In this document: in pieces, positions 1 to 9,063 of the stretch
Layout of the letters: every line of letters begins with the position of its first letter
Numbering within the stretch: the stretch's first letter is position 1
Assembly: GCA_035515235.1 (NCBI GenBank)
Contig: DATJBS010000031.1
Coordinates: 112,631 to 176,630, forward strand
Length of the DNA: 64,000 nt
Origin: JAMLHH01 sp035515235
GTDB taxonomy: Bacteria > Bacteroidota > Bacteroidia > Chitinophagales > JADIYW01
Direction: 5' to 3'
Program-made: the position numbers and the translations under genes
The notes under the pieces: generated by a model
The model's database searches: none
Seen by the model: the letters and a program-made list of their open reading frames with translations, nothing else
Told to the model about the DNA's origin: nothing

Positions 1-55
1 TTTTATCCCAATCCAAATTTATTTATGAATCTGATGATATCATTAAATGCAACAA

Positions 56-469
56 TTATTTTTGTTGACGTTTGATTTCTTTACCTAATCTTACGAATTG
101 CCAAAAACCCTTTGCATCTTCTGGATAAGGGATTCCAATAGAATCTATATTTTTAAATTCTTTGTTTTGCTCTCCGTAAATACGAGCGTGCAAAACGGCA
201 GAGATATAATCTAATAAATCAATTGATGTAAAGATGAGTTTGAAATCATCTTGTAGCTCGTCATTATTTGTAGCAAAACAAAGATTTCCATGTTTGTTAG
301 CAGGCACAAATGTTAAACCTGTTTTTTGAACGATTTGGTTGATGGTAGTTCTATCGAGATTGATTAATGTCTCTATATCATTTCTATCAATAAAATCCGA
401 TTGGCAGATGTACTTGGTTTCAGTAATCTGCTTGAATAGATCTTGTGTGATTAGAAATTCTTGGTTCAT
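56..469 (-). CDS. C-terminal fragment of a type ISP restriction-modification enzyme (remnant)
   Basis: The second half (about residues 80-137) has the pattern of the C-terminal specificity domain of type ISP (LlaBIII-like) restriction-modification enzymes: LLDYISAVLHARIYG, then a spaced IPYPED, then FWQFVRLGKEI. In the family this segment ends a protein well over 1000 residues long that also has nuclease, helicase and methyltransferase domains. None of those is present here, and the protein stops before the usual 'LHLLE'-type continuation. The first 80 residues could be degraded target-recognition sequence. The frame is open with its own ATG, so it may still be translated, but a restriction function is not possible. 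I infer a relic of a lost defence locus. The family assignment rests on motif recognition only. Confidence 0.55.
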   Translation of the reverse strand: MNQEFLITQDLFKQITETKYICQSDFIDRNDIETLINLDRTTINQIVQKTGLTFVPANKHGNLCFATNNDELQDDFKLIFTSIDLLDYISAVLHARIYGEQNKEFKNIDSIGIPYPEDAKGFWQFVRLGKEIKRQQK

Positions 470-508
470 TAAAGAATTTGAAAAATGATTTATGATAGAA
501 TTAAATTC

Positions 509-739
509 TTAAAATTTTTCTTTCCCATTTGTAATAAGTGTATATCCTTTATGATTATGAATACGATGTTCAAATACATGCTGCTCTTCACATTCAAAGC
601 TTAAAATAACTTCAAGTCTGTTTTCCTTATTTAAATTGGTTTTGACTTCTTTCAAATGAGTATATTCAAAATTACATATTGGACAATGTAATTGTAACTC
701 ATTGGTACCTTTAACATATTCCGTTTCTTTTAAATTCAT
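509..739 (-). CDS. Small hypothetical protein with two Cys motifs (zinc-ribbon-like)
   Basis: A 76-residue soluble protein with a CPIC pair near residue 19 and a second Cys/His cluster (FECEEQHVFEH) about 30 residues later. That spacing suggests a small metal-binding fold, but the second knuckle is not a clean CxxC. There is no signal peptide or membrane segment. It lies 39 bp upstream of the restriction-enzyme remnant on the same strand, so both may be leftovers of one accessory insertion. I do not recognise a named family. Confidence 0.5.
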   Translation of the reverse strand: MNLKETEYVKGTNELQLHCPICNFEYTHLKEVKTNLNKENRLEVILSFECEEQHVFEHRIHNHKGYTLITNGKEKF

Positions 740-806
740 ATTTATATTTTTAAAATTTGTTTTGTAATCTTGTTTGTAAGATATTTCTAAGGTTTTTTAG
801 TTTTAT

Positions 807-2714
807 CTAAACCTTCTTCTTCCTATTTTTAAACTTTCTACCACCAATAATTATCAATAATAGCAATACAATCAATCCTGTGATTGTCCAAACTTTTAAT
901 GGAATACCTTCTTCTTTGGTGATACGTTTTTGAGTTTCTTTGTAGATAGTAGGCATTTGTTTTAATTCTTGAGCATACATAGATAATGCTTGCCACACTT
1001 TAAATTCTTTGCCATCCTCTTGATGAACTACGCATTCATCTAAAGTCTTTTTGTTGCGATTTTTATCTTTAAAAGAGATTTCCAATTTCGGCAAAACTTC
1101 TCCCACCATCGGAAGGAATTTTGCTAAGTAATAATCAGTAACTACGTGGAAGAGTCGGTCGCCATCTCTTTGTAGTTTTATATAATTTTCAGAATCATCT
1201 TGCAAACCATTTCCTGTGTATAGAAATACAGATTTTACAGCCATAGTCGCTGGAATAGGTGTGCCGAGAAAAGGTATTTTTCCCCATAAAGATTTCCCTG
1301 GGTCGTAAGTATATTTTAATCCTGAAACTTGCAGGAAGAAATTGTCTCCATAAACTTGTGACATCATCGCAGTCACTTCTAGCACATTGAAGATTTCTTT
1401 TTCAGTCAAATAGCAAGACACCATTGGATAGCCTGCGGATTGGTCAGGACCTGCACCTAAACCAGTTAATGTCAACATGTCAAATAAAGAAAACTTACCT
1501 TTTGTGCTGTCTAATTTACCCGTGAGGATATCTCCTCTAATGACTCCATTTCCTTGTATCGCTATATCTATTCTATCTCCAATAATTTTAGAACCTTCTA
1601 ATCTCATAGCATCCGCAACGAAATTACCGATAGTAGTTTCTTTATACTCTTCTTCTTTGACCACATCAAAATTAGATTCGATAACAGTAGAATCTATGAA
1701 GTTAAATCGACCATTGGTATAAGTAGTTAAGAATGCATTTAATTCATCGGTAGCTGTTTGAATGATGGCCGCAATAGTTGAATCTTCTGGAATATCTGAA
1801 TTTAATGGTTGTAATGCTTCTGTGCCATTGCGCTCATTGATGAGTTGTGTTTTTTTAGTTTCTGTATTGTAAGCAAATTCTAATTGACCGAAATGTCTTA
1901 AATAATAGTCAGGATGAAAGATGATAGTATTATTGACTTTTAATGGTTGAGGAGTATTGATATGATCGTGACCGCCCAAAATGATATCTATACCTTTTAT
2001 TTTTTTAGCCATAATTTTGTCTTCATCAATACCTGAGTGGGACAACATTACAATGACATCTGCACCTTGCTTTTTAAGTGCTTCTACTGTTTTATTTCCA
2101 ATTTCATATTGATCAAAAATAGTCACATCTCCAGCAGCAGGTGCTAAACTAAAAGCTGATTTTCCTTGAATTCCAAATATGCCAATTTTAACTCCATTAC
2201 CAAGAGTATAGATTTTTGAAGGAAGTAAATTGATTTTTTTAAGTGCTAATGTATCTGGAATATTTAAGTTGGAAATGATAATCGACAACTCGGGTTGACC
2301 ATCTGCATAACCTGCACGTGCAAGATATTCTGCCAAGATATTAGGTCCATAATCAAATTCATGGTTTCCAATAGTCATCGCTTGATAACCAATCTTTTGC
2401 ATGATTTCTATTTCGTGAGATTTCTTCTCTAAAATCAACCATGCAAATGGTGAACCGCCCATGATATCACCTGAGGAAAGTAGCAAAACAGGTTCGTCAC
2501 CTTTTTGAGCTCTGATTTCTTTCACTTTGGTCGCCCATCTCGCAAAACCTCCTAAAGTAGAATTGCTTTGATCTTTTTTATAATCCGTCAAAGGGATAGG
2601 AGATAGGGTAGAATGTTCATCACTAGTATGTAAAATGGTGAACTTCTTCTCTTCTCCAAAAACTATAGAATATACAAAAAAGAAGAGCAGAAATGGAAGG
2701 GAAAGTTTTCTCAT
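807..2714 (-). CDS. 5'-nucleotidase / metallophosphatase with C-terminal membrane anchor
   Basis: This exported metallophosphoesterase of the UshA/5'-nucleotidase family removes phosphate from nucleotides or 2',3'-cyclic nucleotides outside the inner membrane. A signal peptide (residues 1-20) is followed by the dimetal motifs in order: SDEH (D32, H34), GDIMGGSP, GNHEFD, LSHSG and GGHDH. The 5'-nucleotidase C-terminal domain fills about residues 340-520, with QGNGVIRGDI as its recognisable core. Near the C-terminus is one hydrophobic helix (VWTITGLIVLLLLIIIGG) followed by a basic tail, so the enzyme is probably held in the membrane rather than free as in UshA. The 635-residue length suits the two-domain family. 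The gene is monocistronic, with acetyl-CoA synthetase upstream on the same strand about 100 bp away. Confidence 0.85.
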   Translation of the reverse strand: MRKLSLPFLLFFFVYSIVFGEEKKFTILHTSDEHSTLSPIPLTDYKKDQSNSTLGGFARWATKVKEIRAQKGDEPVLLLSSGDIMGGSPFAWLILEKKSHEIEIMQKIGYQAMTIGNHEFDYGPNILAEYLARAGYADGQPELSIIISNLNIPDTLALKKINLLPSKIYTLGNGVKIGIFGIQGKSAFSLAPAAGDVTIFDQYEIGNKTVEALKKQGADVIVMLSHSGIDEDKIMAKKIKGIDIILGGHDHINTPQPLKVNNTIIFHPDYYLRHFGQLEFAYNTETKKTQLINERNGTEALQPLNSDIPEDSTIAAIIQTATDELNAFLTTYTNGRFNFIDSTVIESNFDVVKEEEYKETTIGNFVADAMRLEGSKIIGDRIDIAIQGNGVIRGDILTGKLDSTKGKFSLFDMLTLTGLGAGPDQSAGYPMVSCYLTEKEIFNVLEVTAMMSQVYGDNFFLQVSGLKYTYDPGKSLWGKIPFLGTPIPATMAVKSVFLYTGNGLQDDSENYIKLQRDGDRLFHVVTDYYLAKFLPMVGEVLPKLEISFKDKNRNKKTLDECVVHQEDGKEFKVWQALSMYAQELKQMPTIYKETQKRITKEEGIPLKVWTITGLIVLLLLIIIGGRKFKNRKKKV

Positions 2715-2813
2715 GAGACGTGTTTTGCAAAATTGAAGTGTCTACCACTACAATTCATTTATTAAAAGTAGTGGTAAGATCAATGTAAATATAAAAATTA
2801 GTTGAACGTATTG

Positions 2814-4718
2814 TTATAGTCTGCCTTCAATGATTTCATCAACTACTGTCGGATCCAATAAAGTAGAAGTATCTCCTAAACTGCTCAATTCATTTTCTGC
2901 AATTTTTCTTAATATTCTTCGCATGATTTTACCTGATCTAGTTTTAGGTAATCCACTGACAATCTGTATTTTATCTGGTTTAGCGATTCTGCCTATTTCT
3001 GCGACTATAGTTTCTACAATTTTAGCTCTTACATAATCTTCAGCTTCGTTTTTTGCATCGTCTAATAATATGACAAATGCATAAATTCCTTGACCTTTGA
3101 TGTCATGAGGATATCCTACAACTGCTGATTCTACAACTTTTGGATTTTGATTGATTGCATTTTCTATTTCTGCTGTTCCAAATCTATGTCCTGAAACATT
3201 GATGACATCATCCACTCGACCTATGATTCTGTACAGTCCATTTTCATCTCTGCGTGCACCATCTCCTGTGAAATAATATCCTTTATAATTAGAGAAATAG
3301 GTTTGTTTACATCGCTCATGATCTCCATAAGTAGTTCTTAAAATACTTGGCCATGGAAATTTCATACATAAATATCCTTCGACATTATTTCCCTCTAAAA
3401 CATTTCCTTCATTATCCAAAAGTACCGGTTGAATTCCTGGAATTGGATATGCTGCAAATGTAGGTTTTGTAGGTGTGACTCCAGCTAAAGATGAAATCAT
3501 AATTCCACCAGTCTCTGTTTGCCACCAAGTATCAATTAATGGACATTTTTCTTTACCTACGTGTAAATTATACCAATGCCACGCTTCTTCATTAATAGGT
3601 TCGCCCACTGAGCCAATCACTTTTAATGAATCTAAACTGTATGATAATACATGATCTTCGCCTGAAGCCATCAAAGCTCTAATAGCGGTAGGTGCAGTAT
3701 AGAAATGTGTAATTCCAAATTTATCTACAACTTGCCAAAATCTTCCTGGATCTGGAAAGGTTGGAACTCCTTCAAAAATAGTCGTGGTAGCACCTGACAT
3801 CAGCGGTCCATAAACCGAATAGCTATGTCCTGTTACCCAACCAATATCAGCAGTACACCAATAGATATCACTTTCGTCCATTTGGAAGACGTTCCTAAAA
3901 GTATAATCTACAAACACCGCATAACCACCTACAGTATGCACGACTCCTTTAGGTTTGCCTGTCGAGCCAGAAGTGTAAAGAATAAATAAAGTATCTTCTG
4001 CATCCATTTGTTCGGCAGGACAATCTTTATCTACCTGTGTTAATTCATCATGCAAATAGACATCTCTACCTTCTTTCATGTCTACAGCCCAGCCTAATCG
4101 ATCGACCACTATGACTCTTTCCACCGTTGGGCAATGAGAAATAGCTTCATCAACTACTCTTTTTACTGGAATTTGTTTGGTACCTCTATTGAGTCCATCA
4201 CTTGTCAAAATAACTTTTGCTTCTGCATCATTGATTCTATCTGCTAAAGCTGAAGAGGAGAATCCTGCAAATATGATGGAATGTATTGCTCCAACTCTTG
4301 CGCATGCCAATATTGAAATTGCCAACTCAGGAATCATAGGCATATAAATGCACACTCTATCTCCTTTTTTAACGCCGTTTCTTTTCAAGACATTCGCCAT
4401 TAGACACACTCTTTCGTGTAATTCTTTATAAGTCAATCTTAAAAACCGCTCCTTTGGATCATTCGGCTCCCAAATCAAAGCGATTTTATTTCCTCTTTTA
4501 GCTAAATGTCTATCTAGACAATTCTCAGTAATATTCATTTTACCACCTGCAAACCATTCAATTTTAGGTTCTTCAAAATTCCAGTCTAAAACTTTGTCCC
4601 ATTTTTTACTCCAAACTAGTTTCTCAGCTTGTTCTTCCCAAAACTTTTCAGGTTGATCTACAGAATATTGATAGGCTTTTTGGTACTCTTCGAAGGATTG
4701 TATGTCGGATAATTTCAT
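2814..4718 (-). CDS. acsA: Acetyl-coenzyme A synthetase
   Basis: An AMP-forming acetate-CoA ligase that activates acetate through acetyl-AMP to acetyl-CoA in the cytoplasm. It has the N-terminal ACS domain (EEYQKAYQYSVDQPEKFW), the AMP-binding loop TSGSTGKPKG, the conserved DTWWQTETGG block, the hinge region with YYFTGDGARRDENG, and the C-terminal TRSGKIMRR motif, whose lysine is the residue acetylated in the family for control. I chose the ATG at 4718 because the alternative start at 4769 would add a hydrophobic 17-residue extension that the family lacks. Length (634 aa) is normal. It stands alone on the minus strand, divergent from the thioesterase gene. Confidence 0.95.
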   Translation of the reverse strand: MKLSDIQSFEEYQKAYQYSVDQPEKFWEEQAEKLVWSKKWDKVLDWNFEEPKIEWFAGGKMNITENCLDRHLAKRGNKIALIWEPNDPKERFLRLTYKELHERVCLMANVLKRNGVKKGDRVCIYMPMIPELAISILACARVGAIHSIIFAGFSSSALADRINDAEAKVILTSDGLNRGTKQIPVKRVVDEAISHCPTVERVIVVDRLGWAVDMKEGRDVYLHDELTQVDKDCPAEQMDAEDTLFILYTSGSTGKPKGVVHTVGGYAVFVDYTFRNVFQMDESDIYWCTADIGWVTGHSYSVYGPLMSGATTTIFEGVPTFPDPGRFWQVVDKFGITHFYTAPTAIRALMASGEDHVLSYSLDSLKVIGSVGEPINEEAWHWYNLHVGKEKCPLIDTWWQTETGGIMISSLAGVTPTKPTFAAYPIPGIQPVLLDNEGNVLEGNNVEGYLCMKFPWPSILRTTYGDHERCKQTYFSNYKGYYFTGDGARRDENGLYRIIGRVDDVINVSGHRFGTAEIENAINQNPKVVESAVVGYPHDIKGQGIYAFVILLDDAKNEAEDYVRAKIVETIVAEIGRIAKPDKIQIVSGLPKTRSGKIMRRILRKIAENELSSLGDTSTLLDPTVVDEIIEGRL

Positions 4719-4839
4719 AATAATTGAATTATAGAATAGATGTTTAAAGAATAACTTCAATTTTAACAAATTGTTATCGAAGTGAAAAATAAAAAACCAT
4801 CAAAATTTAAAAAAAATAAATGCAGACTTTTGTAACTCC

Positions 4840-5268
4840 ATGAAAAAAGAGCGAATTGAGTTTCCAGATACAGTATTATGGAGCTCTAAAAGAGTGATCG
4901 AAGCGGAAGATATTAATATAGCTCAACATATGGGCAATGAACGGATATTAGTTTGGGCAGATCAGATTCGTCAACAATTTCTGAATGATATCGGTTGGAG
5001 TGAAGAGTCTACTTTGACTGAATTTGGTTTAATAGTTGCAAATCATACCATCATTTATCAATCAGAAGGATTTTTAGGCGACCCCATCCACATAGATGTT
5101 GCGGTCAATGAGTTGACAGAGTTCTCTTTTGACATTTTAATTAGATGTAAAAAGGAAAATGCTACAAGAAATTTGGTAGTGATGCGTACAGGTATGGTTT
5201 GCTTTAATTATTTAAAAAGAGAAATCACACCAATACCTAGCCAATTTTTAGATAAATTAGAAGCTTAA
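4840..5268 (+). CDS. Acyl-CoA thioesterase-like hot-dog protein
   Basis: A 142-residue single hot-dog-fold protein of the 4HBT/FabZ-like thioesterase group. The conserved helix-start region reads IAQHMGNERILVWADQIRQQF, equivalent to the 'HMNNxRYLxWxE' region of acyl-CoA and acyl-ACP thioesterases, and is followed by the usual beta-strands. The substrate cannot be told from sequence. It lies divergent from acetyl-CoA synthetase and 12 bp before a flavoprotein gene, so it is probably cotranscribed with the latter. A weak -7-like box (GACTTTTG) lies 8 nt before the ATG. Confidence 0.75.
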   Translation: MKKERIEFPDTVLWSSKRVIEAEDINIAQHMGNERILVWADQIRQQFLNDIGWSEESTLTEFGLIVANHTIIYQSEGFLGDPIHIDVAVNELTEFSFDILIRCKKENATRNLVVMRTGMVCFNYLKREITPIPSQFLDKLEA

Positions 5269-5280
5269 ATAATTTCTTTC

Positions 5281-6522
5281 ATGTCGAAAAATGAAAAACC
5301 TACAGTCTGTGTGATTGGAGGAGGAGCTGCAGGATTTTTTGCTGCAATTACATGTGCTGAAAATCATCCTGATGTACAAGTTGTTATTATTGAGCAAAAT
5401 CAGACAGTTCTAAACAAAGTCAAAATTTCAGGTGGAGGAAGATGCAATGTCACTCACGCTTGTTTTGAACCGAAGGAATTAGTGACTTATTACCCAAGAG
5501 GACAGAAAGAGTTATTAGGTCCATTTCATAAATTTCAACCGGGAGATACCTTTGACTGGTTTGAAAGAAGAGGAGTAGAATTGAAAATCGAAAAAGATAA
5601 TAGAGTTTTTCCTATTACTGATCAATCTTCTACCATTATAGATTGCTTAATTGAAAGTGCGAATTCTGCAAATGTAAAAATCTGGAATAGTACTAAAATT
5701 GTAAATTTCACACAAAATAATTCTGGAAAATGGACATTGAAAACTTCTAGTGGTCAAAATATTTTTGCAGATATTTTGATATTAGCTTCAGGAAGTAGTC
5801 CTGCTGCTTGGGAAATGTTGAGTGGATATCATGGGATTATCGACGCCGTTCCTTCTTTATTTACATTCAATATTCAGCATTTTCTATTTGAAGAATTACA
5901 AGGAGTTTCTTTACCGAATGTAGAAATCCAAGTTGAAGGCCACAAACTTTCCACTAACGGACCTTTTTTAGTTACACATTGGGGCATAAGTGGACCTGCA
6001 GTTTTAAAAATGTCTGCATGGGGAGCAAGACTATTTCATGCGATGCAATATAGATTTGGTATTTCTATTAATTTCACCAGACTTAGTGAGCGAGAGGTAG
6101 AAACAATACTTAAAAGTCAAGTTTTTAACCATCCCAAAAAGCAAATCATCAATTCTAATCTTTTTGATATTCCTACGAGATTTTGGAAAAGATTGATGGA
6201 GTATATCAAACTAGAAGATGCTCAAAATTGGTCGGATATGGATGATGTACTCTTGCAGAAAATCGTAAAAGTCTTGTGCAAATGCAATCTGAAAGTCAAT
6301 GGTAAAAGTACTTTTAAAGAAGAGTTTGTCACTGCTGGTGGAATCGCTTTAGAAGAAGTCGATTTCAGAACAATGGCAAGCAAGAAGATGAAAAATCTAT
6401 ATTTTGCTGGTGAAGTTTTAGATATCGATGCATTGACTGGAGGATTTAATTTTCAAGCAGCTTGGACCACAGGATATCTTGCAGGGATTGCAGTAGCTAG
6501 ATTGTTGGAGGAGAGTAATTAA
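5281..6522 (+). CDS. BaiN/HI0933-family NAD(P)/FAD-dependent oxidoreductase
   Basis: This 413-residue flavoprotein belongs to the HI0933/YhiN/BaiN family. The N-terminal dinucleotide-binding loop VIGGGAAGFFAA (about residues 10-21) is followed by the family hallmark KVKISGGGRCNVTH. The C-terminal FAD-closing segment reads NLYFAGEVLDIDALTGGFNFQAAWTTGYLAG. A separate insert domain lies between, as is normal for the family. Some relatives reduce bile-acid intermediates, but most have no known substrate, so I assign only the family. It follows the thioesterase by 12 bp. An AT-rich hairpin over its stop codon probably ends the transcript. Confidence 0.88.
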   Translation: MSKNEKPTVCVIGGGAAGFFAAITCAENHPDVQVVIIEQNQTVLNKVKISGGGRCNVTHACFEPKELVTYYPRGQKELLGPFHKFQPGDTFDWFERRGVELKIEKDNRVFPITDQSSTIIDCLIESANSANVKIWNSTKIVNFTQNNSGKWTLKTSSGQNIFADILILASGSSPAAWEMLSGYHGIIDAVPSLFTFNIQHFLFEELQGVSLPNVEIQVEGHKLSTNGPFLVTHWGISGPAVLKMSAWGARLFHAMQYRFGISINFTRLSEREVETILKSQVFNHPKKQIINSNLFDIPTRFWKRLMEYIKLEDAQNWSDMDDVLLQKIVKVLCKCNLKVNGKSTFKEEFVTAGGIALEEVDFRTMASKKMKNLYFAGEVLDIDALTGGFNFQAAWTTGYLAGIAVARLLEESN

Positions 6523-6540
6523 ATTGCCAATTTAATTTTT
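6517..6540 (+). terminator. AT-only hairpin terminator after the flavoprotein gene
   Basis: AATTAAATT and AATTTAATT form a 9-bp stem with a GCC loop, followed by T residues. The hairpin overlaps the stop codon of the flavoprotein gene. The stem has no G-C pairs, so the strength is uncertain. Confidence 0.45.
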
Positions 6541-6573
6541 CTATTAACTCCATAATTATTGTGGGTTTGTAAT

Positions 6574-6843
6574 TTATCTTTTGGAAATTTTATTTTGAGT
6601 AATACTTCTTTGTCGAGAGCATTTAAAGCGATTAATTTCTTCACTTCTTTTTAAAAGGTGTTTTTTACTAATACCGCTGTTGACTCTTTTTCTCCAAAGT
6701 TTGAAGGAACTCAGCTTTAATTCACTTCGCATCAATTGAATGACTTCAGCTTCCGTAAGGTCAAATTGGAACTTAATAGCTTCAAAAGGAGTACGATCCT
6801 CCCATGCCATTTCAATTACTCTATCGATATCAGATACTGTCAT
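6574..6843 (-). CDS. TIGR03643 / DUF2805 family protein
   Basis: A small basic protein of 89 residues matching the DUF2805/TIGR03643 family in its core: DIDRVIEMAWEDRTPFEAI, then GLTE-like FDLTEAEVIQLMR, then KLSSFKLWRKRV. The first half resembles a helix-turn-helix (A-W-E-D-R-TPFEAI followed by a recognition-like helix). This suggests nucleic-acid binding, but the family has no established function that I can name. The tail from about residue 60 is rich in K, R and S and probably disordered. It is convergent with the flavoprotein gene. Confidence 0.75.
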   Translation of the reverse strand: MTVSDIDRVIEMAWEDRTPFEAIKFQFDLTEAEVIQLMRSELKLSSFKLWRKRVNSGISKKHLLKRSEEINRFKCSRQRSITQNKISKR

Positions 6844-7006
6844 AATTTTAAAGAAGTTGTAACGTTATTCGTTTATACAATGTTTAGCGATTAGTTAAAT
6901 CAGTTCAATAAAACTATGGAGACTGTAAAATGTTTTCAAAAGGATGTTTTTATATCCAAGATAATAATTGCTAGGATTGTCCTAAATTTAAATTCAAAAC
7001 CAAAAT

Positions 7007-7471
7007 ATGAAATCATTGATTCGATACTTATTTATAGCTCTTTTGTCGGTGGCCACTTTGAATATGCAGGAGACTTATGCAAAAAAGCCCAAAGTTGAAG
7101 TCGTTCTATCTGATAAGCTAGAAGCTAAAATCAATTCTAAAGTGAATGAATTGACTAATAAAATGAGCAAGGATTTAAGTTTATCTGCCAAACAAGCCAA
7201 AAAAGTACATTCTATAAAGCTAACAGAAGTAAGAGCCATCGAGATGGAGAGGAATAATGATTTGAAGTCTCAACAAGAAATTAAAAATGAAATCATATTG
7301 ATATCTACAGCATCAGATAAGAAGGTCTACAAAGTCCTCAAGAAAAATCAAGACATTTTATTTGAAGTTAAGAAATCAGATTATAGATACAATCCAGGAT
7401 TAATGGAGAACCTTAAAGATGTCTATAAAGACACTAAAGAAAATATCAAGGAAAAGTTAGGTATTAAATAA
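7007..7471 (+). CDS. Secreted helical protein, paralogue 1 of a tandem pair
   Basis: A 154-residue protein with a signal peptide (MKSLIRYLFIALLSVATLNM, cut near residue 25). The mature part is charged and almost entirely helical. The core KDLSLSAKQAKKVHSIKLTEVRAIE resembles the 'L-x-x-x-Q-x-x-K-I' helices of Spy/CpxP-like periplasmic proteins. The end reads YNPGLMENLKDVYKDTKENIKEKL. The next gene encodes a clear paralogue with the same order of motifs, so this is a local duplication. The role is unknown; a periplasmic chaperone or stress-related function is only a guess. Confidence 0.65.
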   Translation: MKSLIRYLFIALLSVATLNMQETYAKKPKVEVVLSDKLEAKINSKVNELTNKMSKDLSLSAKQAKKVHSIKLTEVRAIEMERNNDLKSQQEIKNEIILISTASDKKVYKVLKKNQDILFEVKKSDYRYNPGLMENLKDVYKDTKENIKEKLGIK

Positions 7472-7543
7472 TGACTTGTTAAAAATTGCTTAATTGTAAA
7501 CTTTTGTAGACTTGCTATCGTGTATATAGGCAAATACAAAATT

Positions 7544-8017
7544 ATGAAAGCAATTATCAAAACAATTACACTTGGAGCATTTTTAATAGGCTCAACAGCA
7601 ACAATAAACGTTCAGGCTACATCTATCGAAGCTCTAGAAATGCATGATCACCAACTAGATACTAAAACCGTTCAAAAAGTAAATTCTACAGTGACAGGAA
7701 TGGCTAAAGATTTAGGTTTGAACCAAAAACAAGCGAATAAAATTCAGGATATCAAATTGCATGAAGCTGAAGAAATCGAATCAGTAAGAATGGATGAAAA
7801 TAAATCACAAAATGAAGTGAATAATAAAATCATCTTTATCAAAAACTCTACTCACTCTAAAGTGGAAAAAGTATTAGATAAAAATCAACAAGCTAAGTAT
7901 CAAGAAAACAAATCTAACTATGAGTATAATCCTGGTTTGATTGAAAATATTAAAGATAAATTCAACGAGAAAAAAGAAAACATCCAAGAAAGAAGAGAAG
8001 AGAAAAACGAGAAATAG
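7544..8017 (+). CDS. Secreted helical protein, paralogue 2 of a tandem pair
   Basis: A 157-residue secreted protein with signal peptide MKAIIKTITLGAFLIGSTAT. I chose ATG 7544; an upstream GTG at 7520 would put residues before a good signal peptide. The mature region repeats the motifs of the preceding gene: MAKDLGLNQKQANKIQDIKL, then VEKVLDKNQQAKY, then YNPGLIENIKDKF, and ends in a lysine/glutamate-rich tail. A strong terminator follows at 8057, so the two genes probably form one unit or two short adjacent ones. Function unknown. Confidence 0.65.
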   Translation: MKAIIKTITLGAFLIGSTATINVQATSIEALEMHDHQLDTKTVQKVNSTVTGMAKDLGLNQKQANKIQDIKLHEAEEIESVRMDENKSQNEVNNKIIFIKNSTHSKVEKVLDKNQQAKYQENKSNYEYNPGLIENIKDKFNEKKENIQERREEKNEK

Positions 8018-8056
8018 GTTTTGAATCTCAACCATATTGGTTTTATTTATAAATGT

Positions 8057-8083
8057 AGGCTGTCCATAGGACGGCCTTTTTTA
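8057..8083 (+). terminator. Rho-independent terminator after the paralogue pair
   Basis: AGGCTGTCC and GGACGGCCT form a 9-bp stem (one G-T wobble) with an ATA loop, followed directly by a T-rich run. This is the clearest intrinsic terminator in the left part of the window. Confidence 0.85.
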
Positions 8084-8114
8084 TTGGCATGTTTTTTATG
8101 CTTCATACAAAGCT

Positions 8115-8122
8115 TATATTTG
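8115..8122 (+). promoter_or_regulatory. Bacteroidota -7 box abutting the next start codon
   Basis: TATATTTG fits the TAnnTTTG -7 consensus, and its G lies 6 nt before the ATG at 8128. Transcription would start at or next to the A of the ATG, giving a leaderless mRNA. This decides the start of the following gene. The -33 element is not clear here. Confidence 0.5.
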
Positions 8123-8127
8123 TCGAT

Positions 8128-9006
8128 ATGTTTGGTGTTATAGTGAAGTCTTTTCAAAAAAGTTTGTTGGGTGTATTTTTTCTTTTAGGTGTATTATCTC
8201 TTAAAGCAGAAGATTTGCCTTTTGAAGGGATGTGGAAAGGGCTACTTTCTCAAAAGGATAAAACTTTGATGTATGAAGTGATTTTTAAATTGTATTACGA
8301 ATCAGACTCTACTTTATTTGGAACTTCAAAAATAATTTCTCGTACAGGTGATTTTGCAGAGTATTATTTAGAAGGGAGTTTTGATGGACAAAATTTGAAT
8401 TTTACTGATGTCACATTGATGAAATCATCTGGAAATAATGATAAGCATCCATGGTGTATCAAAAATTATTTGGCTACCATAGATACCCTAAAAGATAGTT
8501 GGGTCATGAAAGGAGAGTGGGGAAGTCCAATTGGTGCTTATGTAGATGGAGTTTTCGTTCAAGACTCTTCTGTTTGTTCATCAGGAAAATTTAACCTAAG
8601 AAAAATAAGAGGATACGCTAATGAATCTGAATCTGATGGAGATAAAATAAGATATTTTCAAGGAAGATTAGTAGAAATACAAGATATCGTAGAAGTGCAA
8701 TCTGATACAATTTATCTAAATATCATCGATAATAATCAAGTGGACAATGATACGGTGACTGTTTTTTACAATAAGCAATTATTAGTCAAGCAACATCGTT
8801 TATCTCATGAAAGCTTAGTACTGCCTATAGTGGTGACTAATGAGAAAAATCTTTTAGTGATTTATGCGAACAATACCGGAGACATTCCCCCCAATACAGC
8901 TGCAATTTATTTTACAGAAAATGGTGTCAGGAAAGAAATCTCTATTCGTTCAGATACTAATAAAAATGCAGGCATCATTTTTAAAAGAAAGCACGATTCT
9001 GATTAA
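8128..9006 (+). CDS. Hypothetical secreted protein
   Basis: A 292-residue exported protein of unknown function. The ATG at 8128 gives a good signal peptide (FQKSLLGVFFLLGVLSLKA, cut before EDLPFEG). An earlier in-frame ATG at 8089 lies upstream of the promoter box and is unlikely. The N-terminal domain begins with LPFEGMWKGLLSQ and is beta-rich, with alternating WKG/GEW patterns like lipocalin-like sheets. The C-terminal third has a strand pattern DTIYLNIIDNNQVDNDTVTVFYNK and ends near AGIIFKRK. The last part resembles segments seen in other Bacteroidota surface proteins, but I do not recognise a named family. Confidence 0.6.
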   Translation: MFGVIVKSFQKSLLGVFFLLGVLSLKAEDLPFEGMWKGLLSQKDKTLMYEVIFKLYYESDSTLFGTSKIISRTGDFAEYYLEGSFDGQNLNFTDVTLMKSSGNNDKHPWCIKNYLATIDTLKDSWVMKGEWGSPIGAYVDGVFVQDSSVCSSGKFNLRKIRGYANESESDGDKIRYFQGRLVEIQDIVEVQSDTIYLNIIDNNQVDNDTVTVFYNKQLLVKQHRLSHESLVLPIVVTNEKNLLVIYANNTGDIPPNTAAIYFTENGVRKEISIRSDTNKNAGIIFKRKHDSD

Positions 9007-9063
9007 TTTTCATAATACTTCTATTTACCAAAGCGTTTTTAAGATATTTACGATTCAATAAAT

